This document shows, one piece after another, positions 49,272 through 59,800 of a stretch of DNA of 64,000 bases. Numbering within the stretch: position 1 is the first letter of the stretch; the number at the start of each line of letters is the position of its first letter. The notes under the pieces were generated by a model. The model did not search any database. It saw nothing but the letters and a program-made list of their open reading frames with translations, and was not told the origin of the DNA. Both the position numbers and the translations under genes were made by a program. The stretch is from Pelobacter seleniigenes DSM 18267 (lineage in GTDB: Bacteria; Desulfobacterota; Desulfuromonadia; Desulfuromonadales; Geopsychrobacteraceae), in the NCBI RefSeq assembly GCF_000711225.1, contig NZ_JOMG01000004.1:620001-684000 (forward strand). Direction: 5' to 3'.

Positions 49272-51497
49272 TCAGGCGCACTCGGAATAGCCGCAGGCGT
49301 GGCAGACGCAGCAGCCGCCTTCATGTTCGATCGGGCCGCCACATTCCGGGCAGGCGCCGCCGTTATTAACGAAGCGGGTCGGGCTCTCTTCATCATTGAG
49401 CATGTGCAGCTCAATGGCTTTGGCCACCGCGTCAGCGCAGGACGTGATGCGGTTGTCACCGAACCCGGCCGGTTTGTGGCAGGTGATCCCGATCAGCTGT
49501 TTGACCGCCTGACGGGCCTGCACCCCGCTACGCCAAGCCAGCGAGACCAACCGCCCGATGGCTTCACATTGGGACGCTGCACAGCCGCCGGCTTTGCCCA
49601 TGGTGGTAAACAGCTCGAAGAGGCCGTTCTGGTCCTGGTTGATGGTGATATAGAGGGGACCGCAGCCGGTCTCCATCTGATAGGTGGAGCCGGTGAGCGC
49701 CCGCGGCCGCTCCCGTTTGCGGGATGCTTTACGGCTTTCCATCGGAATAACCGCCTCGTTTTTCTTTTCTTCTTCTTTTTTGGCGACGGACAAAACCTGC
49801 ATGTCGCGGGAGCCATCACGGTAAATAGTCACCCCTTTGCAGCCTTCCTTGTAGGCCATCCGGTACACGGTGGCGACATCTTCACGGCTGGCGTCGTGAC
49901 AGAAGTTGACCGTTTTGGAGACCGCGTTGTCGGTGTATTTCTGGAACGCGGCCTGCATCAAAACATGGTCTGCAGGAGTGATGTCGTGGGAGGTGACGAA
50001 GACCCGGCGAACATCCTCGGGAACAGCATCCATCCCCTGAACCGTGCCTTTTTCAGCAATCTTCTGCATCAGTTCTTCGCTGTAGAAACCGCGCTCGCGG
50101 GCGATCTTTTCAAACAGCGGATGGACTTCGATGAGGCGATTGTTGTCGAGCACTTGACGCACATAGGAAACTGCAAACAGCGGCTCCACGCCGCTGGAGC
50201 TGTTGGCGATGATGGAGATGGTACCGGTCGGCGCAATAGTAGTGCAGGTGGCGTTGCGAATCTTGTCGGCGCCTTTTTTATCGAAAATACTCCCTTTGAA
50301 GTTGGGGAAGGCGCCGCGTTCTGCTGCCAGCTGGATCGACTCCTCATGGGATTTGTCATTGATGAATTTCATGACCTTTTCACCTAGGGCGATGGCATCC
50401 TTGCTGTTGTAGGGGATGCCGAGGAGAATCAGCATGTCGGCCCAACCCATGACGCCGAGACCTATTTTACGGTTGGATCGGGTCATTTCATCGATTTCCG
50501 GCAGCGGGTATTTGTTGGCTTCGATGACGTTGTCAAGGAACCGGGTTGCCAACCGGACGGTCTGCTCCAGTTTTTTCCAGTCGACATCGCCGTTGCTGAT
50601 CATATTGGTCAGGTTCAGCGAACCGAGGTTGCAGGATTCATAGGGGAGCAGGGGTTGCTCGCCGCAGGGATTGGTGCTCTCGATTTCGCCGACGTGGGGA
50701 GTCGGGTTGTCGCGATTGAGACGGTCAAGGAAGATAATGCCGGGTTCACCGTTGGTCCAGGCCATATCGACGATCTGGTTGAAGACCTTGGCGGCGTTGA
50801 GCTTTTTCATCACCTTGCCGTTGCGCGGGTTGATGATGTCGTAATCCTGATCCTTTTCCACCGCCTTCATAAAGGCCTCGGTGAGGCCAACCGAAATATT
50901 GAAGTTGGTTAGGATGGTCTGGTCGCGTTTGGCCATGATGAAATCCATGATATCCGGGTGGTCGACCCGCAGGATCCCCATGTTGGCCCCACGCCGGGTA
51001 CCGCCTTGTTTGATGGTTTCAGTGGCAGCGTCGAAGACCCGCATGAAGGAGATCGGTCCTGAAGACACCCCGCTGGTCGACTGCACTTCGTCGTTGGCCG
51101 GGCGGATACGGGAAAAGGAGAAGCCGGTGCCGCCGCCGCTTTTATGAATCAGGGCGGTGTTTTTAATGGCCTCGAAGATGCTTTCCATGGAATCGCCGAC
51201 CGGCAGGACAAAACAGGCGGACAACTGCCCCAGTTCCCGGCCTGCGTTCATCAGAGTCGGGGAATTTGGAAGAAAGTCGAGCTGGGTCATCATCCGGTAG
51301 TAATCTTCTTCGTGGTCCGCCTTTTTACCGTTGACCGCAACTTCCGCAGCGTTGATGGCTTTTGCGACCCGTCGGAACATGTCTTCCGGGGTTTCGATGG
51401 GTGTCCCTTCACTGTCGCGCTTCAGGTAGCGTTTGGTGAGAACTGTCATGGCATTCTGGGACAACTTCGGCCCGGCTGACGCATTCGCTTGTGTCAT
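49272..51497 (-). CDS. nrdJ: Adenosylcobalamin-dependent ribonucleotide reductase (class II)
   Basis: A 741-residue enzyme reducing ribonucleotides to deoxyribonucleotides with a B12-derived radical, independent of oxygen. The active-site core is intact: STNPCGEQPLLPYESCNLGSLN contains the Asn-Cys-Glu triad, with the first redox cysteine in LSACFVLPVGDS. GGTGFSFSRIRP and TGTISIIANSSSGVEPLF are further hallmarks. The C terminus is a cysteine-rich zinc ribbon (CPECGGP ... CVCHACGYSEC) that passes electrons from thioredoxin. Length fits the short NrdJ subclass. A probable NrdR box lies in the 5' region. Confidence 0.96.
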   Translation of the reverse strand: MTQANASAGPKLSQNAMTVLTKRYLKRDSEGTPIETPEDMFRRVAKAINAAEVAVNGKKADHEEDYYRMMTQLDFLPNSPTLMNAGRELGQLSACFVLPVGDSMESIFEAIKNTALIHKSGGGTGFSFSRIRPANDEVQSTSGVSSGPISFMRVFDAATETIKQGGTRRGANMGILRVDHPDIMDFIMAKRDQTILTNFNISVGLTEAFMKAVEKDQDYDIINPRNGKVMKKLNAAKVFNQIVDMAWTNGEPGIIFLDRLNRDNPTPHVGEIESTNPCGEQPLLPYESCNLGSLNLTNMISNGDVDWKKLEQTVRLATRFLDNVIEANKYPLPEIDEMTRSNRKIGLGVMGWADMLILLGIPYNSKDAIALGEKVMKFINDKSHEESIQLAAERGAFPNFKGSIFDKKGADKIRNATCTTIAPTGTISIIANSSSGVEPLFAVSYVRQVLDNNRLIEVHPLFEKIARERGFYSEELMQKIAEKGTVQGMDAVPEDVRRVFVTSHDITPADHVLMQAAFQKYTDNAVSKTVNFCHDASREDVATVYRMAYKEGCKGVTIYRDGSRDMQVLSVAKKEEEKKNEAVIPMESRKASRKRERPRALTGSTYQMETGCGPLYITINQDQNGLFELFTTMGKAGGCAASQCEAIGRLVSLAWRSGVQARQAVKQLIGITCHKPAGFGDNRITSCADAVAKAIELHMLNDEESPTRFVNNGGACPECGGPIEHEGGCCVCHACGYSECA

Positions 51498-51866
51498 CGA
51501 GGATTCCTTTCTGCAAATACTTGGTAAGGTATTGATAAATAACTGGATTAGTAGGATTTAAACACTATATATGATGTGCAGGTAGAATATAGACTACTAC
51601 ATATGGGGGTTGTCAAGTTTGAAAATTTAAATATCGGAGCTTTTATCGAGAGCCCCGCAACGCGGGCGGACGGGTGGATTTGGCAAAATGAGTGCAGGGG
51701 TGACATTTGTCCGGCAATCAACAATAATGGTGAAAAGAGGCAGTTATGCTTGTCGTGCAAATGAATATTCAGTATTCTGCCGCAGTTCTTAACTTCTGTG
51801 ACCGAATCGTTCCTGAAAATCAGCAAGACCCACGCAGGTTTTGGCATCCGAACAGAGTCATACCCA
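51498..51866. other. Divergent region between nrdJ and the cysteine desulfurase gene
   Basis: This 369-base AT-rich stretch carries the putative NrdR box (51562-51577) close to nrdJ. The half nearer the desulfurase gene has no clear promoter, structure or ORF with coding character. Confidence 0.4.
51562..51577. promoter_or_regulatory. NrdR box-like operator
   Basis: ACACTATATATGATGT matches 14 of 16 positions of the NrdR consensus ACACWATATATWGTGT. It lies about 65 bases upstream of the nrdJ start. NrdR is a zinc/ATP-cone repressor of ribonucleotide reductase genes. A second box at the usual three-helical-turn distance was not evident. Confidence 0.55.
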
Positions 51867-53033
51867 ATGTCTGAACAAAAACTGCTTTATCTCGATAACG
51901 CTGCCACCAGCCACCCTAAACCGGAAGAGGTCTATCGCGCGGTTGACCTGGCGTTAAGACATGGCGGCAGTGCCAGTCGCGGGACCCATCGGACCAGTCT
52001 GGCCGCCGATCAGTTGGTCTTTGCGACCCGGGAGTTGCTGGCGGAACTGTTTCACTGTCCTGATTCGGCCCGCTTCATCTTCACCTTCAATGCGACCATG
52101 GCTATCAATCAGGCCCTGTTTGGGCTGTTGCGACCGGGTGACCGGGTGGTGACCAGTAGCGTTGAGCACAATGCCGTTGCCCGGCCTTTGCAGGCCTTGA
52201 CGGAGCGAGATGTTGAGGTGGTCAAGGTTGCGGCTGATCCTTGTACCGGCCTTGTTGCCAGGGAAGATCTGTACCGCGCTTGTCTGGAACAGCCGACCCG
52301 GTTGCTGGTGATTAATCATTGCTCCAATGTCTTTGGAACGCTGCAGAATCTGGTCGGGCTGGGAAGTTGGTGCCATGAACATGGTGTCCTGTTGCTGGTT
52401 GACGGTTCGCAATCGGCCGGCGCGGTTCCCATTGACCTGGCCGCGCTCGAGATCGACCTGTTCGCCGCCCCCGGTCACAAAGGGCTGCTCGGACCGCAGG
52501 GAACCGGCTTTCTTTATTTACGGGAAGGGATCGAACTGACCCCGCTGCTTTACGGCGGCACCGGCGCCAATTCTCATTCTGTGCATCAGCCGGCCGAATT
52601 GCCGGAACGACTGGAAAGCGGGACCTACAATATGCCCGGTTTGGCCGGACTGCACGCTGCGCTGGAGTTCGTTCAACGAACCGGGATTTCAACGATTCGG
52701 GCCCATGAACAGGCCCTGGTTGAACAATTGGTCCGTGGTCTGGAGCAGTGCCCCGGGTTGACAATTTATGGCAGCAAGGATTTTTCCTTGAGAGGAGCCG
52801 CGGTTTCATTCAATATTGACGGTCGCGATCCGGCTGAGATCGGTTACTTGCTTGATCAGCAGCAGATCGCGGTGCGGGTTGGACTGCATTGTGCTCCGGA
52901 TGCGCACCGCAGTATCGGTACTTTCCCCACCGGGAGTGTCCGAGTCAGTCCCGGCTACTTCACCCGGGAAGATGATATCGCCCGCTTTATCAAGGCCATT
53001 GACGGAATCAGCCGCTGCGCCGGGTCGCTCTGA
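51867..53033 (+). CDS. Cysteine desulfurase family PLP enzyme
   Basis: A 388-residue class V aminotransferase-fold enzyme. The PLP lysine lies in AAPGHKGLLGPQGTGFL and other PLP contacts in VDGSQSAGAVPIDL. The C-terminal segment VGLHCAPDAHRSIGTFPTGS carries the mobile Cys expected for sulfur transfer. The sequence resembles the EF2568-type subfamily (TIGR01977) more than IscS or SufS. Its physiological acceptor is unknown. I start it at MSEQKLLYLD (51867); earlier in-frame codons give unrelated residues. No iron-sulfur scaffold gene is nearby. Confidence 0.85.
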   Translation: MSEQKLLYLDNAATSHPKPEEVYRAVDLALRHGGSASRGTHRTSLAADQLVFATRELLAELFHCPDSARFIFTFNATMAINQALFGLLRPGDRVVTSSVEHNAVARPLQALTERDVEVVKVAADPCTGLVAREDLYRACLEQPTRLLVINHCSNVFGTLQNLVGLGSWCHEHGVLLLVDGSQSAGAVPIDLAALEIDLFAAPGHKGLLGPQGTGFLYLREGIELTPLLYGGTGANSHSVHQPAELPERLESGTYNMPGLAGLHAALEFVQRTGISTIRAHEQALVEQLVRGLEQCPGLTIYGSKDFSLRGAAVSFNIDGRDPAEIGYLLDQQQIAVRVGLHCAPDAHRSIGTFPTGSVRVSPGYFTREDDIARFIKAIDGISRCAGSL

Positions 53034-53084
53034 CCGGTTTCGGCCAGCTGTCCCGACGGGCTTTCCAGAGGATATTATTCGACT

Positions 53085-54404
53085 ATGAAAAAACATTACG
53101 TTCTTGATACCAATGTGCTGCTTCATGATCCCCAGGCTATTCTGAAGTTTTCCGACAATCACGTGATTCTGCCGCTGACGGTGATCGAAGAGATTGATCG
53201 GTTTAAGAAAGATCAAAGTGAAACCGGCCGCAATGCCCGGCACATCTCGCGGATGATCGATGAGTTTCGTCTCCAGGCCAAACTGGTAGAGGGGGTTCCG
53301 CTGGAAAATGGCGGCGTGCTGCGGGTTGCGATCTATAAAGAAGAGCTGATGCAGAAACTGCCGCCGGAGCTGCGCGTTGATCGTGGCGATAACCGGATTA
53401 TCGCGGTGGCCAAGGATCTGCAGGAGAATTCTCCGAACGGCCCGGTGATCTTCGTCACCAAGGACATCAACCTAAGGATCAAGGCGGATACCATCGGTTT
53501 ACGCACCGAAGATTATCAGAATGACAAGATCCCGGTGGAAGATCTTTACACGGGGACGACCGAACAGCTGGTGCCGGCCGAACAGGTTGACCTTTTTTAT
53601 GAGCAGGGGGCGCTGGCAGTGACCGGCGAGTTTTACTCCAATCAGGGGATAACCCTGGTTGATGAGACCAACCCCTCGCATACCGCCATCGGCCGCTACG
53701 ACAGCGTCGGCAAGAAAATTGTTCCGTTGCTGAAAATTCCCAAAGAGGGAATTTGGGGGATTCACGCCCGCAACCGCGAACAGCAGTTCGCCTTCGATCT
53801 GTTACTGAATGACGATGTGCAGCTGGTCTCACTGGTTGGAAAAGCTGGCACCGGGAAAACTTTGCTTGCTATTGCGGCAGGATTGTTGAAAACTGCCGAC
53901 GAAGGCGCTTATAATCGGCTGCTGGTGTCCCGCCCGGTGTTCCCCATGGGGCGCGATCTCGGTTTTCTGCCTGGCGATATCGAAGAAAAACTGTCTCCCT
54001 GGATGCAGCCTATTTTTGACAATGTGGAATTGTTGCTGTCCTCCTACGATGAAGCCGGCAAAAGAAAACGCGGCTATCGCGAACTTATCGACCTGGGCTT
54101 GATGGAGATTGAGCCGCTGACTTATATTCGCGGCCGGTCGATCCCCAAGCAGTACATGATTGTCGATGAAGCGCAAAACCTGACTCCCCACGAGATCAAG
54201 ACCATTATCACGCGGGCTGGGGAGGGGACTAAAATTATTTTGACCGGCGACCCCTTCCAGATCGACAATCCTTATGTCGATTCGGCCAGTAACGGATTGA
54301 CTTATGCTGTTGAACGACTGAAAGGGCATGATATTGCCGGACACACGACCTTAAGCAAGGGAGAGCGGTCGGCCCTGGCCGAACTGGCAGCGAATCTGCT
54401 GTAA
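53085..54404 (+). CDS. PIN-PhoH protein (PhoH2/YlaK-like)
   Basis: A 439-residue fusion of an N-terminal PIN nuclease domain (about 1-145; YVLDTNVLLHDPQAI, VIEEIDRFKKD, RGDNRIIAVA with the acidic residues) and a C-terminal PhoH ATPase domain. The ATPase has Walker A LVGKAGTGKTLLA at about residues 249-260 and Walker B YMIVDEAQNLTPHE. Such PhoH2 proteins act as ATP-dependent RNA helicase-nucleases in the cytoplasm. The stop is 26 bases ahead of tsaD, so cotranscription is likely. Confidence 0.92.
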   Translation: MKKHYVLDTNVLLHDPQAILKFSDNHVILPLTVIEEIDRFKKDQSETGRNARHISRMIDEFRLQAKLVEGVPLENGGVLRVAIYKEELMQKLPPELRVDRGDNRIIAVAKDLQENSPNGPVIFVTKDINLRIKADTIGLRTEDYQNDKIPVEDLYTGTTEQLVPAEQVDLFYEQGALAVTGEFYSNQGITLVDETNPSHTAIGRYDSVGKKIVPLLKIPKEGIWGIHARNREQQFAFDLLLNDDVQLVSLVGKAGTGKTLLAIAAGLLKTADEGAYNRLLVSRPVFPMGRDLGFLPGDIEEKLSPWMQPIFDNVELLLSSYDEAGKRKRGYRELIDLGLMEIEPLTYIRGRSIPKQYMIVDEAQNLTPHEIKTIITRAGEGTKIILTGDPFQIDNPYVDSASNGLTYAVERLKGHDIAGHTTLSKGERSALAELAANLL

Positions 54405-54430
54405 TGGAATGAATGGAATGATGAAATAAC

Positions 54431-55444
54431 ATGTTGCTGCTGGCTCTTGAAAGTTCCTGCGACGAGACCTCCGTCGCAGTTGTCCGCAATGGCGCGGAGG
54501 TGCTCTCCAACCTGATATCCTCCCAGGTTGATCTGCATGCGGTGTACGGGGGAGTTGTTCCGGAACTGGCCTCGCGCCGCCATCTCGAAGTGATCAATCC
54601 CCTGGTGGCTCAGGCGCTGGCGGATGCTGGTGTGAAACCGGGCCAGCTTGAGGGTGTGGCGGCCACCCGGGGGCCGGGTCTGATCGGCGCTTTGCTGGTC
54701 GGCCTGTCCTTTGCCAAGGCCTATGCCTATGCCCTGGGTGTTCCCATGATCGGGGTACATCATATTGAGGGTCATATCCTCGCCATTCAGCTTGAACGGC
54801 AGGTCGAATTCCCCTTTCTGGCCGCTGCGGTTTCCGGCGGGCATACCCATCTGTTTCGGGTCGACGGAATCGGCCGTTACCGCTTGCTGGGCCGCACTGT
54901 TGATGACGCTGCAGGGGAAGCTTTTGACAAAGTGGCTAAAATGCTCGGACTCGGTTATCCGGGCGGCCCGATTATTGACCGCCTGGCCAAGTCCGGGGAT
55001 GACGGGGGAATCGTGTTCCCGCGACCGCTACTTAAAAAAGACAATTTCGATTTCAGCTTTTCCGGCATGAAGACAGCGGTATTGAATTATCTGCACGGAC
55101 TTGAAAACCGGCCGGATGACCAACATATCGCTCAGGTTGCCTGTGCCTTTCAAACCGCGGTGGTCGATGTCCTGACCCGGAAGATCATCCGTGCCGCGCG
55201 GGCGGAAGGGTTGTGCCGGATTGTGGTGGCTGGCGGGGTTGCCTGTAATTCAGGTCTGCGTGCGACCCTGACCCGTTTGGCTGCCGAAAAGGGTCTTGAA
55301 GCTATCTTTCCATCTCCCGGGCTTTGCGCCGATAATGCCGCCATGCTGGCGGTGGCAGGGGATTACTACCTGTCGCGCGGACAGCGCTCCGGACTTGACC
55401 TGAACGCTGTTTCCAGCTGGCCGCTGGAACAGGTCCGGGGTTGA
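54431..55444 (+). CDS. tsaD: tRNA N6-adenosine threonylcarbamoyltransferase
   Basis: A 337-residue ASKHA-fold enzyme that, with TsaB and TsaE, transfers threonylcarbamoyl to A37 of ANN-decoding tRNAs. N-terminal LLALESSCDETSVAVV, the metal-binding histidines in GVHHIEGHI, VSGGHTHLFRVDG, DDAAGEAFDKVAKMLGLGYP and the C-terminal VVAGGVACNSGLR are all intact. Length is standard (about 337). It sits between phoH and the DUF2062 gene on the same strand. Confidence 0.97.
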   Translation: MLLLALESSCDETSVAVVRNGAEVLSNLISSQVDLHAVYGGVVPELASRRHLEVINPLVAQALADAGVKPGQLEGVAATRGPGLIGALLVGLSFAKAYAYALGVPMIGVHHIEGHILAIQLERQVEFPFLAAAVSGGHTHLFRVDGIGRYRLLGRTVDDAAGEAFDKVAKMLGLGYPGGPIIDRLAKSGDDGGIVFPRPLLKKDNFDFSFSGMKTAVLNYLHGLENRPDDQHIAQVACAFQTAVVDVLTRKIIRAARAEGLCRIVVAGGVACNSGLRATLTRLAAEKGLEAIFPSPGLCADNAAMLAVAGDYYLSRGQRSGLDLNAVSSWPLEQVRG

Positions 55445-55458
55445 GGTTGTTCTGAGTT

Positions 55459-55941
55459 ATGTGGCGACGCTGGGGTTTCTTCAGACAATTTAAATTGAAT
55501 ATGATTCGACTGGCGCGCATCCAGTCCGAACCGGATGCCGTCGCTCGCGGCATGGCCCTGGGTCTGTTCATCGGTTTTACACCGACCTTCGGGGTGCAGA
55601 TCATCCTTGCTCTCTTGTTCGCTTTTCTGCTGCGGCAGAATAAGATTGCAACTTTTATCGGGGTCTGGGTGACCAATCCGCTGACCGCCCCATTCATTTA
55701 CGGCCTTGAATACGAAATCGGCCGCGTTCTCCTCGGATACCCATCCATCGGCTCGCCTGATTTCAGTGCCGATCTGAGTTGGAAAATGGGTGTTCAGGTC
55801 GGCGAGCCGTTACTGCTTGGTTGCCTGGTGCTGGGCATACCGGCGTCCATCATCGGCTATTCACTGACCGTCAGATTCATTCCCAGCCTGCGCCAATGGA
55901 AAATTCCACGCTGGCCGCGCCGGCGCCAGAAACCTGAATAA
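55459..55941 (+). CDS. DUF2062 membrane protein
   Basis: A 160-residue protein with two or three hydrophobic segments. It contains the DUF2062 core: SEPDAVARGMALGLFIGFTP, then LALLFAFLLRQNKIATFIG and WVTNPLTAPFIYGLEYEIG. The family is common in proteobacteria and sometimes fused to glycosyltransferases; its function is unknown. A basic C terminus (RWPRRRQKPE) is probably cytoplasmic. It lies 14 bases after tsaD and two bases before rsmA, so it is part of the same unit. Confidence 0.87.
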   Translation: MWRRWGFFRQFKLNMIRLARIQSEPDAVARGMALGLFIGFTPTFGVQIILALLFAFLLRQNKIATFIGVWVTNPLTAPFIYGLEYEIGRVLLGYPSIGSPDFSADLSWKMGVQVGEPLLLGCLVLGIPASIIGYSLTVRFIPSLRQWKIPRWPRRRQKPE

Positions 55942-55943
55942 CC

Positions 55944-56735
55944 ATGGAATATCGCACTAAAAAGCGTTTCGGTCAGCATTTCCTGCACGATCAGGGAGTG
56001 ATCGACAAAATCATGACCGCCGCCGCCCTTGACGGCAGTCAGCGGGTGGTGGAAATCGGCCCCGGTCTTGGGGTCCTGACCGACCGGCTGTTGCCGCTGG
56101 CCGCACAGGTGGAAGTCATGGAGATCGATCGTGACCTGATTGAACGTCTCAACCAGCGCAGCGATCCCGGTCTGATCGTTCACGGGGGGGATGTCCTCAA
56201 GCTGCCCTGGGGAGAGCTGTTCAACCAGCCTCCTTATATCATGGTGGCCAATCTGCCTTACAATATTTCCAGTCAGGTGGTGTTTCGGATTCTGGAGTAC
56301 CGCCATCTGTTCGAACGCCTGGTGCTGATGTTTCAGCGTGAGGTCGGTGAACGGTTGCTGGCTGCGCCGGGTAGCAAGGATTACGGTATCCTGTCTGTGC
56401 TCTGTCAGCTCTGGTTTGACCTGCGCAATGTCACCCTGGTCAGGCCCGGGGCCTTCAACCCGCCACCCAAAGTCGATTCCATCGTACTCCATTTTCAGCG
56501 TCGTGTTACACCGCGGGTCGACCCGGTTGATGAGGGTCTGTTCCGGAAGGTTGTCAAGGGGGCGTTTACCCAGCGCCGCAAAACCCTGCGCAACAGTCTG
56601 CAGGGGGCCGGTTTTATGGCCGCGGAGATCGACATCGCGCTGGACACAACCGGAATTGACCCCGGCAGACGGGGCGAAACTCTCCACCTGGAGGAGTTTT
56701 CCGCCCTGACTCGCGCTTTTTTTAGCCGCTCTTAA
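55944..56735 (+). CDS. rsmA: 16S rRNA (A1518/A1519) dimethyltransferase
   Basis: A 263-residue SAM-dependent RNA methyltransferase that dimethylates two adjacent adenines near the 3' end of 16S rRNA. FGQHFLHDQGVIDKI at the N terminus, motif I EIGPGLGVLT, motif IV ANLPYNIS and the C-terminal AFTQRRKTLRNSL are diagnostic. Loss in other bacteria gives kasugamycin resistance. It starts two bases after the DUF2062 stop and is the last gene of the phoH-tsaD run. Confidence 0.96.
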   Translation: MEYRTKKRFGQHFLHDQGVIDKIMTAAALDGSQRVVEIGPGLGVLTDRLLPLAAQVEVMEIDRDLIERLNQRSDPGLIVHGGDVLKLPWGELFNQPPYIMVANLPYNISSQVVFRILEYRHLFERLVLMFQREVGERLLAAPGSKDYGILSVLCQLWFDLRNVTLVRPGAFNPPPKVDSIVLHFQRRVTPRVDPVDEGLFRKVVKGAFTQRRKTLRNSLQGAGFMAAEIDIALDTTGIDPGRRGETLHLEEFSALTRAFFSRS

Positions 56736-56859
56736 ATTTTATTTGCTCTCTGACTTGATAAGCCTATTTCACTGGTCTATGATTCGAACGTCGCCGCGGG
56801 TAATTCCGTCCGTGGCTTGATCTTTTCCCCTTATTCAATGATGAAACAGGGAGTCGAGC

Positions 56860-59800
56860 ATGAAGGTGACTGTGGCCCGCAAAGGTCGTACGTCAGAGCA
56901 GAGAGAGCAGCAGTTTCAAGATGAGAATATCGAGCAGGAGCTGAACCGTCTGGGTGAAACCAGGATGCTGTCCCTCAATCTCGAGCTGGCGCGCATCCTG
57001 CGCCAGGAGATTCCGTCCAACATCCTCAACCAGCTAAGCCTGGAGACACTGGTCCAGGACCTTGTTCAGGCGAGTAAGTTTCTGGAGCGAAGGGATGACA
57101 GAGTTAAGGTCCAAATGGTTCCGCAACAGGAACCGGGCCGTTATTACCTGTTTGCCAACTCTCCCGATGCCAACCATATCTTCTTCTCTCTACAGGAATT
57201 TCTTCACCGTCGTTCAATTCATTTCCGGGTGGTTTGTCACCCGATCCTTTCCGTTGATCGCAAAGGCCCGGTGCTGGAACGTCTGGCTGAAGCGGACAGC
57301 GAGTTGCCCAGGGAATCCTTTGTCTGGATCGAGCTGCAACGCTTCCCGGCGCGCCTGACCGAAAAACTTGAAAATGCCGTACGCACCGTTATCGCTTCCA
57401 CGGTGCAGATTTATCAGGATCGTCCGGCCATGCTGCGCCAGTTTGCGGCACTGAATAATATCAAAGGGTTGGACCGTTATCGTGATCTTTATCAATGGCT
57501 ACAGGAAGAAAATTTCATCCCGGTGGCCAGCCGTACCTTCACCTATGTGGCCGGAGCTCAAGTCGACGCTTTCAAAGAAGACAGCTCCCGGGCGCTTGGC
57601 CTGACCGATTTTTACGAGAACCCCTTTTATCAGGATACGACACCTGTTCCGCTGACTGCGGAAAAGGTCTTCCCGTTGCTTGGCCACGGCAAAGATGTCG
57701 ATCTGGAAAAAACCGACCTGTATTGCCCGCTGCATCGCTTTGAGCGACTGACCTATCTGGGCTTTCGTGAAGAGCTTGCCGACGGAACCTTTCGGGAACA
57801 CTGCTTCTGGGGTTTCTACACCCAGAAAAGCGTCGATGAAACCAGCTATTCGATCCCGGCCCTGCGACGGCGTATTGAAACGGTTCAGCAACAGCTGAAA
57901 ATCCATCGAGACAGCCACAATTACCGGAAAACCGTGCAGATTATCAACAGCTTCCCGAAAATTGAGCTGTTCCTGATGGGGGATGACGAACTGCGGCGGA
58001 TGCTGCGTTCCTTCACCCAGATGCACCGCCAGGCCGGGGTCAAGGTGGTGATTGCGCCGAGCGCCTCCGAAAACGGACTGACCCTGTTGCTGATCATGCC
58101 CAATGAATATTATCTGCCGGAACACATCGAGCGCATGGAAACCTATGTGCGCCGTTACTTCAAGGCAGTGCGGGTCGAATCCCGATTGATTCACATGGCT
58201 TCGGACTACCTGAGCATGCATATTAATCTGCTGTTGACCCAGAACCAGGTTCAGGTTGATCTCATCCAACTGGAGCAGGGGCTGACCCGACTGGCCATGC
58301 CCTGGAAGCTGAAGTTCCGGGAACTGCTCGAAAAACAATTCGCCGACGATTCCTTTGCCATCTGGGATCGTTACAGCAAGGCCTTTCATCAGGACTATCG
58401 AACCCGTAATCACCCACGCTTAGCGGTCCGCGATGTGCGCAACATTGAACTGCTGTGCCGGGAGCGCAAGGATATCTTCGATCTCTGGGGACCTTTTCAT
58501 GAGCAGGATGATTACTATCGGCTGCAGTATTACAGTTTCAAGCGCAGCTATCTGAATGAGCTGATGCCGTTTTTGCAGAATCTGAATCTGGATGTGTTGC
58601 ATGAAATCGATTCTGATCTGGAGATCGGCAGCGAGCGGGTGCATATCAAAAGTTTCGCTATCCGCCTTGATTCAGACAAGTGTCTGCCGTTTACGGCGAT
58701 CAAGGACCTGCTCATTGCCACCCTCACGGCACTGTGCAAGGGCGAGGTGGAGAACGACTACCTGCATCGGCTGTTGCCGCTGACCGGCCTGTCCTGGCGT
58801 GAAATTGACGTGTTCCGCGGCTATCGCAATTATTATTTCCAACTCGGCAGCCCTTTCACCAAGCGTCGGGTCGCCGACACCCTGGTCAACAACTCCAAGG
58901 TCGCCCTGCTGCTTTATCGTTACTTTGAAGGGCGCTTCAAGCCGGCAGCGGAGTGGTCCGATCCCATGGTGCGGGAAATCGAGGTTCTCTCTCCTATCCG
59001 CCAGGAACTGGTGACCGCCCTGGAAGAGGTCAGCGATCCCAACGAGGACCGGATTCTCAGAACCCTCTTCAACCTGATGGATTCAACCATCCGCACCAAT
59101 TTCTATCAGCGCTACCAGCAGGATGATTATTTCCTGTCCTTCAAGGTCAATTCGCTAGGCGTTATCGATATGCCCGCGCCACGCCCCCTCTACGAAGTCT
59201 ATGTCCATTCCGCCACCATGGAGGGGATCCATCTGCGCGGCAGCAAGGTGTCCCGCGGCGGTATCCGCTGGTCGGACCGGCCGGATGATTTCCGTACCGA
59301 GGTTCTCGGTCTGGTCAAGGCGCAGATGGCCAAGAACGCCGTCATCGTCCCGGAAGGCTCCAAAGGCGGGTTTGTCAGCAAACTGAGCAGTCCGGATCGC
59401 GACATCATGACCGGCTACGTCAAGGATGCTTACCGGACCCTGATGCGGGGCCTGCTCGACCTGGCCGACAACCGGGTCGGCAACCAGGTGGTGCGGCCGG
59501 AAGGGATCATCGCCTATGATGATGAGGACCCCTATCTGGTTGTCGCCGCTGACAAGGGTACGGCACAGCTCTCCGATACCGCCAACGCGATCAGCGAGTC
59601 TTATCACTTCTGGCTCGGTGATGCCTTTGCCAGTGGCGGTTCCCACGGTTATGATCACAAAAAGCTTGGTATCACTGCCCGCGGGGCTTGGGAGAGCGTC
59701 AAACGCTCGTTCCGGGAAATGGGGCACGATATTCAGAGCGAGCCTTTTACCGTTATCGGTATTGGCGATATGAGTGGGGACGTGTTCGGCAACGGTATGC